Below, one piece after another: positions 6,849-13,042 of a stretch of 13,042 bases of DNA; within the stretch, counting starts at the first letter, position 1; the number at the start of each line of letters is the position of its first letter. The translations under genes and the position numbers were made by a program. Below the pieces are notes generated by a model. The model saw only the letters and a program-made list of their open reading frames with translations. It was not told the origin of the DNA and did no database searches. This stretch comes from Deltaproteobacteria bacterium. Its GTDB lineage: Bacteria; Myxococcota_A; UBA9160. The stretch spans positions 27,370-40,411 of the forward strand of contig DOUU01000429.1 in assembly GCA_003520425.1 (NCBI GenBank), given 5' to 3'.

Positions 6849-8012
6849 CTATGGCCGAGCGGGCCCAGCCAGCATCTCCTCGGCGATGGCCGCTGTGCGC
6901 GCGGTGGCCCCCCCTTTGCCGAAGCGCTCGCGAACTGCCGCAAGCCGGGCCAGCGCGAGCTCGCGCCCGGTCCCTTCGAGCACCGCTTCCAGGGCGGCGG
7001 CCACACGCTCGGGCCGGGCGTGCTCTTGCAGGAACTCGGGCACGATCGGGCGTCCTGCCACGAGGTTCGGCATGGTCCACGAGGGTACCGCCACAATCCG
7101 CCGCGCGATGGCGGCCGACAGGGGGTTTCCGCGACCGAGCACGACCAGCGGTCGTCCAAGGAGGGTCACCTCCACCGTGACCGTCCCGGGCTTCGCGAGT
7201 GCCGCATCGCAGGCCAGGATGGCTTCGTGCCCGCGGCCGGCCACGAGGTCGAGCCGAAGCCCGCGCGCAAACACGCACGCACGGACCTGCTCTGCCACCC
7301 ATTCCTTCGAAAGCGAGGGCGCTACGGCCAGCGCAAAACGGACGTCCGCGCGGCGGGCGCTTAAGAGAGCCGCCGCTTTGAGCATACGCGGGAGGTGGTG
7401 GCGGATCTCGTTGCGCCGGCTGCCGGGAAGAAGCAGGACGAGCTTGTCGGTCGGGCCAAGACCGAGCTCCGCGCGCAGCCGCTGCGGATTCTCGCCCGCT
7501 GCAAGTTGCGCGAGGGGTTCCACGAGGGGGTGGCCGACGAAATCGACGCGCAAGCCAGTCTGGGCATAGACGCTGGGCTCGAAAGGAAAGATCGCCGCCA
7601 TGCGATTGACACGGCGTGCGATCTTGTGGATGCGCCCGCGCCGCCATGCCCAGACCTGTGGGCTCACGTAGTAGAGCGTGGGGATGCGGAGCCTCCGCGC
7701 TCGACGTGCCAGCGGAATGTTGAAATCCGGCGAGTCGACGAGAATGAGGAGCGAGGGGCGGAGCTCCCGCAGCGCTTGACCCATCCGCCTCCACGCGCGG
7801 AACACTCGCCGCAAGCTCGACAGCACTTCGAGAAACCCGCCGATTGCGAGCTCCCGTTGATGGACCAGAAGGTCCATCCCTGCCTTCTCCAGCGCGTCTC
7901 CGCCGATGCCCGCGAAGCGCAGCTCCGGCCGCCGCGCCCGCAGCTCGCTCACGAGCGCGGCTGCGTGGAGGTCTCCCGAGGCGTCCCCCGCGGAGACCAC
8001 AACCCAGCTCAT
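6849..8012 (-). CDS. lpxB: Lipid-A-disaccharide synthase LpxB
   Basis: This 387-residue GT19 enzyme condenses UDP-2,3-diacylglucosamine with lipid X to give the tetraacyl disaccharide 1-phosphate at the inner membrane. Motifs seen in order are VSAGDASGD (6-14), GIGGDAL (35-41), LVDSPDFN (91-98), YYVSPQVWAWRRGRIHKI (114-131), FPFEPSVY (142-149), VGHPLVE (159-165), LLPGSRRNEI (194-203) and the C-terminal KPGTVTVEVTLLGRPLVV (nucleotide-sugar site). The first motif is AGExSGD in the homologues I know, so Glu is replaced by Asp10 here. ATG 8012 overlaps the stop of the upstream oxidoreductase (ATGA), indicating translational coupling; no strong ribosome binding site is visible. waaA starts 1 bp after its stop. 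Length is normal. Confidence 0.95.
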   Translation of the reverse strand: MSWVVVSAGDASGDLHAAALVSELRARRPELRFAGIGGDALEKAGMDLLVHQRELAIGGFLEVLSSLRRVFRAWRRMGQALRELRPSLLILVDSPDFNIPLARRARRLRIPTLYYVSPQVWAWRRGRIHKIARRVNRMAAIFPFEPSVYAQTGLRVDFVGHPLVEPLAQLAAGENPQRLRAELGLGPTDKLVLLLPGSRRNEIRHHLPRMLKAAALLSARRADVRFALAVAPSLSKEWVAEQVRACVFARGLRLDLVAGRGHEAILACDAALAKPGTVTVEVTLLGRPLVVLGRGNPLSAAIARRIVAVPSWTMPNLVAGRPIVPEFLQEHARPERVAAALEAVLEGTGRELALARLAAVRERFGKGGATARTAAIAEEMLAGPARP

Positions 8013-8974
8013 GAGAAATCGTCGAGGGGAGGCATCGCCTCCATGACGCGCACGGCCGTGCGCAGCGCGCGGACGGCCTCCTCGCCGGAAACGAGCGGCG
8101 GACGCCGGGTGCGCACGCTCTCGAGAAACGCCTTCTGCTCGCTCTCGAGCGCGTCTTCACGGTCGATCTCGAGCTGCTCCATCTCGATCCGCGGCGAGGG
8201 CGAACCGGGTTCATCAATGCGCCGAAAGACCGCGACGGATTGCGCGAGGAAGTCGATGGAGAAGTAGCCGTCGCGCTGGAAGAAACGGATTCTGCGCATG
8301 GCGGTTGGCGAAACTCGGCTGGCCGTCAGATTCGCCACGCAGCCGCCGGGAAAGTGGAGCCGGGCGTTCGCAATATCGACCTCGCGCGAGAGCACGGGGA
8401 TCCCGATCGCCTCGAGCCGCACGGGCTCCTCGCCGAGCAGGTCCTGGATGATTCCGAGGTCGTGGATCATGAGATCACGGACCACGTCGACGTCGGTGGC
8501 ACGCGCGGGAAAGGGTCCGAGGCGATGGGCTTCGATGAACCGGGGCTTCTTGATCAGGCTCTCGACGCGCCGTAGCGCCGAGTTGTATCGCTCGACGTGG
8601 CCCACCTGGAGGATCCGCCCGGCGCTCTTGGCCATGTCGAGGAGCGTCTGCGCATCGGGAAGCGTTGCGACGATGGGTTTCTCGACCAAGACGTCGAGCT
8701 CTGCCTCGAGGGCGGCCCGCACGAGCTCAAAGTGATGAATCGTGGGTGCCGCGACGATGACGGCATCGACCTCTTGGTAGAGCTCCCGGTGTCCGGGAAG
8801 CGGCCTTGAGCCGGTCTCGAGCGCAAGGGACTGGGCCCGGTCGGGATGCACGTCCACGATGCCCTGGAGCTCGATGTCGAACCCCTTGGCACGCAGCCCG
8901 GCGAGCTTGCGGGCGTGGAGGCGACCCATATGGCCAGCGCCCACGATGCCGATGCGGATGGCTTTTTCGGTCAC
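8009..8974 (-). CDS. Gfo/Idh/MocA family oxidoreductase in lipid A operon (possible GnnA-like)
   Basis: This 321-residue NAD(P)-dependent oxidoreductase has a Rossmann domain with IGIVGAGHMGRLHA (8-21), an acidic residue after beta 2 (VDVHPDRA, 40-47), and the family's EKPI motif with the putative catalytic Lys99 (98-101). GHVERYN (125-131) and DLMIHDLGII (167-176, D-x3-H motif) follow. GTG 8974 overlaps the lpxI stop as GTGA, and its own stop overlaps the lpxB start as ATGA, so it is embedded in the lipid A pathway. In Acidithiobacillus and Leptospira a family member, GnnA, oxidises the 3-OH of UDP-GlcNAc so that the aminotransferase GnnB can make UDP-GlcNAc3N for LpxA. No GnnB is present here, so this role is only a hypothesis; another sugar-nucleotide dehydrogenase activity is possible. 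Confidence 0.85.
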   Translation of the reverse strand: MTEKAIRIGIVGAGHMGRLHARKLAGLRAKGFDIELQGIVDVHPDRAQSLALETGSRPLPGHRELYQEVDAVIVAAPTIHHFELVRAALEAELDVLVEKPIVATLPDAQTLLDMAKSAGRILQVGHVERYNSALRRVESLIKKPRFIEAHRLGPFPARATDVDVVRDLMIHDLGIIQDLLGEEPVRLEAIGIPVLSREVDIANARLHFPGGCVANLTASRVSPTAMRRIRFFQRDGYFSIDFLAQSVAVFRRIDEPGSPSPRIEMEQLEIDREDALESEQKAFLESVRTRRPPLVSGEEAVRALRTAVRVMEAMPPLDDFS

Positions 8975-9810
8975 GGGCGCCCACCGCCTTGGGGCGCGGT
9001 GCTGTCGCGGATGCCAAGAACCGCGATGCCATGGCGGTCTGCTTCCCGCAGAAGCTCGGCGCGATCGAGGAGAAGGGTGCGGTCGGCCTCCACGGCGAGT
9101 GCCGCCACCTTCCCCTCCGCCAGCACGGCGAGGGTGGCGAGCCCGACGGCGGGCATGTCAAACCGGGGATCCTGTCGGGGCTTTGCAACCTTGATCACAG
9201 ACGCGCCCGGGCCTCCGAGCGCCGCGCCGCGCGCGACAGCCGCGTCCGTCCCCTCGATTGCTTCGAGGGCGAGAACCGCCCGCTCGCGCACCACCACAGT
9301 CTGTCCCACGTCGAGGGCGCCCAAGGCTTTCGCGATCGGCCAGCCGAACGCGATGTCCCCGCGCTGACCGGACGTCGGCTCGACCGCCCCGAGCCTCCCT
9401 TCCCTTGCCAGGAGCTCGGGTACGAGGGCGGCCTGGGGAAGGAGCGTGATGCCCTCTTGGGCCAGCTCGTCAGCGATGGCGCCAAGGATCGAGTCGTCGC
9501 TTCGGGTGCGCAGCCCCGCGATGAGCGCAATCGCGCGCGCGTCCGGTTTGAGCCTTGCGAGGTCTCCGAAAAGACTTGTCTTCAGCACCTTGCCGGCCAT
9601 CACGGCCTGGCGCACGCCCGCGGCCCGAAACCGCGCGATCAGGGCCTCGAGCTCTCCCAGGTGGAGCCAGTGGAGTTCATCCACCTCGTCCGCGAGGGAA
9701 GGAGCGGTGTCGCCATGGAACGCCACGGCCACCACCCGTCGCCCGCGCCGGCGGGCGGCGCGGGCGAGGTCGATGGGGAAGCGGCCGCGGCCCGCGATCA
9801 GGCCGAGCAC
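8971..9810 (-). CDS. lpxI: UDP-2,3-diacylglucosamine pyrophosphatase LpxI
   Basis: This protein (279 residues from GTG 9810) is an LpxI (DUF1009) hydrolase that cleaves UDP-2,3-diacylglucosamine to lipid X and UMP. It replaces LpxH in many alpha- and delta-type proteobacteria. Evidence is the N-terminal LGLIAGRGRFP (2-12), the MAGKV segment (71-75), SDDSILGAIADELAQEGI (104-121), TVVVRERAVLALEAIEGTDA (171-190) and the C-terminal KVAKPRQDPRFDMPAVG (207-223), whose aspartates belong to the active-site signature. I chose GTG 9810 because LpxI proteins begin at xLGLIAG. An in-frame CTG at 9837 overlapping the lpxA stop (CTGA) is an alternative. The frame also extends far into lpxA, but that part is not LpxI-like. 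It lies between lpxA and the oxidoreductase, consistent with its place in the pathway. Confidence 0.93.
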   Translation of the reverse strand: MLGLIAGRGRFPIDLARAARRRGRRVVAVAFHGDTAPSLADEVDELHWLHLGELEALIARFRAAGVRQAVMAGKVLKTSLFGDLARLKPDARAIALIAGLRTRSDDSILGAIADELAQEGITLLPQAALVPELLAREGRLGAVEPTSGQRGDIAFGWPIAKALGALDVGQTVVVRERAVLALEAIEGTDAAVARGAALGGPGASVIKVAKPRQDPRFDMPAVGLATLAVLAEGKVAALAVEADRTLLLDRAELLREADRHGIAVLGIRDSTAPQGGGRP

Positions 9811-9833
9811 CTCGCCAACGGCAAAAGGCTCGC

Positions 9834-10610
9834 TCAGCGGAGAACGCCCCGTTCCGACTTCTCGATGAAGCGCACGAGGCGGGCGACCTCTTCGGAGTCC
9901 GCGAGCTCCTCCCGCACCTGTGCAAGGGCCACCTCGAGACGGAGCTTCGAGGAGAATAGAAGACGGAAGGCGCGCTTCAGCGCGCGCCGCTGCTCCGGGC
10001 CGAAACCGCGGCGCTTGAGGCCCACGGTGTTGAGCCCTGCGAGCCGCGCGTGGTCCCCGACCACCATGGCGAACGGCGGGGCGTCGAGGGAGAGTTTGGC
10101 GTTCGCTCCGCACATCACGGATTCGCCGACGCGGCAAAACTGGTGGATTCCCGCGTAGGCGCCGAGAACCACGAAGTCCTCGATGATGACGTGCCCCGCA
10201 AGGCCGGTGTAGCTCGCGAGGATGACGTGGGAGCCGATCTGGCAGTCATGGCCGACGTGGGTGGACGTCATGATCAGATTGTCGTCGCCGATCCGGGTGC
10301 AGCCCCCTCCGCGGGGCGTGCCCACATGGACGGTGACGTGCTCCCGGATCACGTTGGCTGCGCCAATCTCAAGGCGCGTCCGCTCTCCCGAGAAACTCTT
10401 GTCCTGCGGTTCGTCGCCGAGGCTTGTGAACGGGAAGATCCGTGTGGCTTCGCCCACCGTGGTCTGGCCCGTCACGACAACGTGGGCACCGACCTCGACG
10501 CCGTCCGCCAGAGTCACTTCGGGACCGATCACGGAGTAGGGCCCCACCTTCACGCCCGCGCCGAGGCGTGCTTTCGGGTCCACAAGAGCGGAGGGATGGA
10601 CGTCGATCAC
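9834..10610 (-). CDS. lpxA: UDP-N-acetylglucosamine O-acyltransferase LpxA
   Basis: This 258-residue left-handed beta-helix acyltransferase moves a 3-hydroxyacyl chain from ACP to the 3 position of UDP-GlcNAc (or its 3-amino analogue), the first lipid A step. Hexapeptide repeats run from about residue 1 to 180, including IGPEVTLADGVEVGAHVVV, and a helical C-terminal domain follows. Catalytic His121 lies in HVGHDCQIGSH (118-128), matching E. coli His125. His140 (LAGHV) and His156 (GIHQFCRVGE) match E. coli His144 and His160. GLKRRGF (about 197-203) is also characteristic. The residue matching the E. coli chain-length ruler Gly173 appears to be Ala169. The start is GTG 10610, 7 bp after the ompH stop, with only a weak purine-rich site. 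lpxD and fabZ, usual upstream neighbours, are missing. Length is close to E. coli LpxA (262). Confidence 0.96.
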   Translation of the reverse strand: MIDVHPSALVDPKARLGAGVKVGPYSVIGPEVTLADGVEVGAHVVVTGQTTVGEATRIFPFTSLGDEPQDKSFSGERTRLEIGAANVIREHVTVHVGTPRGGGCTRIGDDNLIMTSTHVGHDCQIGSHVILASYTGLAGHVIIEDFVVLGAYAGIHQFCRVGESVMCGANAKLSLDAPPFAMVVGDHARLAGLNTVGLKRRGFGPEQRRALKRAFRLLFSSKLRLEVALAQVREELADSEEVARLVRFIEKSERGVLR

Positions 10611-10617
10611 GGGGCGC

Positions 10618-11139
10618 TTAGCTCTTCTTGTTGAACTTCTGCACCACGATATCGGTGATGTCGATGGCTTCGCGGTTGTAGATCATGCCGCCCGCACCGC
10701 GCGCGAAGATCATGGTGTAGCCCTGGTCCTTCCCAACTTCCTTCACAATATCGATCATCTTCTTCACAAGGGGCCCGCGGATGCGCTCGGCGTCGACCTT
10801 GAGGTCGTTGTCCAGCTGCTTCAGCTTGGATTCGACGTCATTGCGCATCGAGACGAGATCGAGCTGCTTCTGGTAGAGCGCCTCTTCGGAGAGCACGAAC
10901 TTCTTGCTCTTGATCTCCTCTTCCAGCGCCTTGTACTTCTCCACGAGAGGCTGCACCTGCGCCTCGGCCTCCTTCTGCTTGCGCTGGATTTCGTCGCTTG
11001 CCTTCTTGCCTTCGTCGGTCGAGATGAGGGCTTGGTCGAGGTCGACCACCCCCACCTTGATGGGCTCGTCGCTCGCGGCGATCCCCCAGACGAAGATGGC
11101 CGCAAGTCCGAGCAGGACGACCGCTTTGTGAATGCGCAT
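10618..11139 (-). CDS. skp: Periplasmic chaperone OmpH/Skp
   Basis: This 173-residue protein is an OmpH/Skp-family periplasmic chaperone that holds unfolded outer-membrane proteins on their way to BamA. It has a signal peptide (MRIHK then a hydrophobic core, with likely cleavage after IAA at about residue 22) and a first strand IKVGVVDLDQAL (27-38) typical of Skp. A charged Lys/Glu-rich coiled-coil region spans about 43-125 and forms the tentacle helices. The C-terminal strand YTMIFARGAGGMIYNREAIDITD (141-163) is split here by description only and matches the family end. ATG 11139 is supported by a purine-rich leader (three GGAG-like repeats, then AGAGG 6 nt before the start). bamA ends 37 bp upstream, the classic bamA-skp pair. 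Confidence 0.94.
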   Translation of the reverse strand: MRIHKAVVLLGLAAIFVWGIAASDEPIKVGVVDLDQALISTDEGKKASDEIQRKQKEAEAQVQPLVEKYKALEEEIKSKKFVLSEEALYQKQLDLVSMRNDVESKLKQLDNDLKVDAERIRGPLVKKMIDIVKEVGKDQGYTMIFARGAGGMIYNREAIDITDIVVQKFNKKS

Positions 11140-11176
11140 ACCTTGCCTCTCCCTCCCTCCGGAGTTGCCCCTAGAC
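11140..11176 (-). promoter_or_regulatory. bamA-ompH spacer with strong ribosome binding region
   Basis: The 37 bp spacer reads on the mRNA as a short CTAG-containing piece followed by GGAGGGAGGGAGAGG, just before the ompH ATG at 11139. This is the clearest Shine-Dalgarno region in the window and suits the high expression expected of Skp. I see no terminator hairpin, so bamA and ompH are probably co-transcribed. Confidence 0.55.
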
Positions 11177-13042
11177 CTAGAAGTTGGCGCCGCCCACCGA
11201 AAATTCGAAGTCCACGCTGGAGTCGACCCCTTTTAGCGGGTCGAGCGGGAAGCCGAGGAACCCTTGCAGGGGTCCGAACGGCGAGAGCCAGAGTGCCCCG
11301 AAGCCCGTACCATAGCGCCAGTTGGAGACGTTAAACATGTTCTCGTTCTCGGCGAAAGCGTTGCCGGCGTCCAAGAAGATGATCCCCATGAGGCCGAGCG
11401 CCTCCGAGATCGGGAAGCGGTACTCCACCGAGAGCGAAAGGAACTTGTTCCCGCCGACGACGTCGGTCCCTGGGAGGTAGTTGAACTCGCTGGTCTTGGT
11501 CGCGCGAATGTCGTTGCAGGTGCCGGGTCCGTTGCCCTGCTGTGCGAGCCCCCCCACGCAGAGCCCCGTCGTGGGATCGACGCCGAGGGGAGCGAAGGTG
11601 GAAGACGTGGTCGGGGCAAGTCCCACCGCGCAGCCGAAGGTCGTGCAGTACAGCGTCGAGCGGCGGGGACCCACGGTGCGGTACTTGAAGCCCCGGAGCT
11701 GGAAGGGCCCGATGCCTCCCAGGAAGTAGCGCTCCGAGAGCGGGAGCCTGAGGTTCCGGTCGAGGGCCCCGAGGAAGCAGTTCTGGTCACTGAAAACGCA
11801 TGCGTCCTGGTTGTTCGCGCCGAGGTTGTACTGGTTGATGGTGTTGAGCGGAAGCGTGTATCCCGTGCGCGCGAAGAAAGCGAAGGTGGAGGGGAGCGGG
11901 AACCAGCTGGGCGCCGGCAGGTAATAGCCGATCTTGGCCTCCGTTCGCACGAACTCCGTGAATCCACCGAGACCCGCGAAGTCGAGCGAGCCGCCATACT
12001 GGTAGCCCTCCTTGGGAGCGATCCGGTTGTCCAGCTGCTCGCCGCGGAATGAGAGTGTGGCCAGGCTCGTGCTCTGCGTGCCCGAGAGGCTCTGGCGGAA
12101 CACCATGTCGGTCGCTTGGATGCTCGTGGACTGCGTGATCTGCTGCATGGAGAAGCTGTAGCCCGCGAAGCCGCGCGCCGTGTTCTCCTCGTTCAGCGCG
12201 TGGCCAAAATTCACGTCGATGCCGGTCCGCGTCTGGGTAAAGTCCGTGTACACCTCCTGGGTCCGGAAGAGCGTGGTCCCGAGACTCCAGGTCGAGTCAA
12301 GGAAGTAGGGGTCGGTGAAGGAGAGGAAGAAGCGGTTGGCAAGACCACCGATGTCCCCAGACACCTGGACTCCGTAGCCGTGTCCGAACAGATTCGACTG
12401 GGCCAGGCTTCCTGAGAAGATGAACTTGTCCTGCGACGAGTAGCCCGCCCCGAAAGAGAGCGAGCCCGTCGGCTTTTCGACGACCTTGACCCCGAGGTCG
12501 AGCTGGCCCTGGGTGTCGGTCGGCTTGGGCTCGAAGTTGACCTCTTCGAAATATCCAAGGTTCTGAAGACGCTGCTTGCTCACGTCGATGGCCCGGGCGG
12601 ACCAAAGCTGGCCCTCGACAAGCTGCATCTCGCGCCGAAGAACCGGATCGATCGTCGTCGTATTGCCCGTGACCTCGATCTCGCGGATGAAGTAGAGGGA
12701 TCCGCGCTCCACCTGGAACGTCACGTCCACCACCTTGGTGTCCGAGTCGAGCTTGGTCTCGGGGTTCACGTTCGCGAAGTAGTATCCCCGGTCGGTGTAC
12801 TGGTGGGTCAGAGCTTCGACGTCTTTGGTCAGAAACGATCGGTTGAAGACGTCGCCTTCCTTCAGCTTGAGGGACTTTCGGACCTGCTCGATATCCGCCG
12901 TCGTATCGCCGCCGACATTCAATTTCCCGACGTGGAACTGATCGCCTTCCTTGATCTCGACGGTGACCACGAGGCCATCTTCTTCCGGCTCGACCCGCGG
13001 CTCGCCCACCTCCACCTGCAGATACCCCTTGTCCGTGTACTT
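11177..13042 (-). CDS. bamA: Outer membrane assembly factor BamA, C-terminal part, cut by right edge
   Basis: About 621 codons are visible; the frame is open to the right edge, so the signal peptide and first POTRA domains lie outside. Internal GTG codons such as 13015 are not starts, since the preceding codons (YTDKGYLQ) continue a POTRA domain. POTRA 4 begins near VTVEIKEGDQFHVGKL and POTRA 5 covers GSLYFIREIEVTGNTTT through GYFEEVNF. The 16-stranded barrel follows from about nucleotide 12460. The loop 6 signature is LRGF (nucleotides 11698-11687), where E. coli has VRGF, and the barrel ends with VDFEFSVGGANF, a beta-signal ending in Phe. BamA folds and inserts beta-barrel proteins into the outer membrane. 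Six cysteines lie in predicted loops between 11800 and 11516. It is the first visible gene of the minus-strand operon. Confidence 0.96.
   Translation of the reverse strand, partial: KYTDKGYLQVEVGEPRVEPEEDGLVVTVEIKEGDQFHVGKLNVGGDTTADIEQVRKSLKLKEGDVFNRSFLTKDVEALTHQYTDRGYYFANVNPETKLDSDTKVVDVTFQVERGSLYFIREIEVTGNTTTIDPVLRREMQLVEGQLWSARAIDVSKQRLQNLGYFEEVNFEPKPTDTQGQLDLGVKVVEKPTGSLSFGAGYSSQDKFIFSGSLAQSNLFGHGYGVQVSGDIGGLANRFFLSFTDPYFLDSTWSLGTTLFRTQEVYTDFTQTRTGIDVNFGHALNEENTARGFAGYSFSMQQITQSTSIQATDMVFRQSLSGTQSTSLATLSFRGEQLDNRIAPKEGYQYGGSLDFAGLGGFTEFVRTEAKIGYYLPAPSWFPLPSTFAFFARTGYTLPLNTINQYNLGANNQDACVFSDQNCFLGALDRNLRLPLSERYFLGGIGPFQLRGFKYRTVGPRRSTLYCTTFGCAVGLAPTTSSTFAPLGVDPTTGLCVGGLAQQGNGPGTCNDIRATKTSEFNYLPGTDVVGGNKFLSLSVEYRFPISEALGLMGIIFLDAGNAFAENENMFNVSNWRYGTGFGALWLSPFGPLQGFLGFPLDPLKGVDSSVDFEFSVGGANF

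Noticed and set aside
6848..7159. Upstream extension of the waaA frame into lpxB
   Set aside because: Arg/Ser/Pro-rich residues unlike a GT30 N-terminus; GTG 6847 gives a normal membrane anchor and length.
6790..8217. 475-codon minus-strand open frame overlapping lpxB in another frame
   Set aside because: Same strand but a different frame from lpxB; its composition is Arg/Pro-rich and it lacks motifs.
9811..10137. Upstream extension of the lpxI frame into lpxA
   Set aside because: The extension is not LpxI-like and lies wholly over lpxA; LpxI proteins start near LGLIAG, which fits GTG 9810.
8806..10158. 450-codon plus-strand open frame opposite lpxA, lpxI and the oxidoreductase gene
   Set aside because: It spans several real genes antisense, has shadow-like composition, and no recognisable motif or ribosome binding site.
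10306..10320. Short GC-rich inverted repeat in lpxA as a possible terminator
   Set aside because: It is only about 4 bp of stem, inside conserved coding sequence and with no U tract.
1..13042. CRISPR arrays, tRNA or rRNA genes, insertion sequences, prophage or toxin-antitoxin genes
   Set aside because: None seen: no regular direct repeats, no cloverleaf candidates and no transposase or integrase motifs; almost all sequence is explained by envelope genes.

Overview
The window is a GC-rich (by eye about two-thirds G+C) chromosomal segment of a Gram-negative, LPS-making bacterium. Nearly every base is used by genes for outer-membrane biogenesis. The block bamA-ompH-lpxA-lpxI-Gfo/Idh oxidoreductase-lpxB resembles the arrangement in lineages formerly grouped as Deltaproteobacteria (Desulfobacterota, Myxococcota and similar). 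LpxI in place of LpxH also fits, but the exact lineage cannot be fixed from the sequence alone. No mobile elements, tRNA or rRNA genes, or CRISPR arrays were seen.

Minus-strand operon (about 13042 down to 3597): the C-terminal part of bamA (runs off the right edge), ompH/skp, lpxA, lpxI, a Gfo/Idh/MocA oxidoreductase, lpxB, waaA, lpxK and an LpxL-type acyltransferase. Spacing is very tight. There are ATGA or GTGA overlaps at lpxI/oxidoreductase, oxidoreductase/lpxB and lpxK/lpxL; waaA and lpxK abut; only 37 bp separate bamA from ompH. The set covers the first acylation of UDP-GlcNAc (LpxA), UDP-diacylglucosamine hydrolysis (LpxI), disaccharide formation (LpxB), 4'-phosphorylation (LpxK), Kdo addition (WaaA) and secondary acylation (LpxL), plus the outer-membrane protein insertion machinery. 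lpxD and fabZ, usual partners between ompH and lpxA, are absent here, as is msbA.

Plus-strand pair (1642-3709): an LptF-type permease of the LPS export ABC transporter, then 1 bp later a Kdo/heptose kinase-family protein (KdkA/WaaP/InaA type). The kinase frame converges on the acyltransferase gene and overlaps its 3' end by 113 bp.

Left minus-strand pair (1550 down to 1): two GT9 heptosyltransferases. The second is WaaF-like and cut by the left edge. They are divergent from lptF across a 91 bp intergenic region, the only sizeable non-coding stretch.

Together the genes describe lipid A synthesis, Kdo attachment, inner-core heptose addition, probable Kdo phosphorylation, export, and the outer-membrane insertion machine. 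I see no clear novel system. The points most worth a second look are the oxidoreductase inside the lpx operon (possible GnnA-like role without GnnB), the missing lpxD/fabZ, the convergent gene overlap, the cysteine-rich BamA loops, and a hairpin that would hide the lpxL ribosome binding site.
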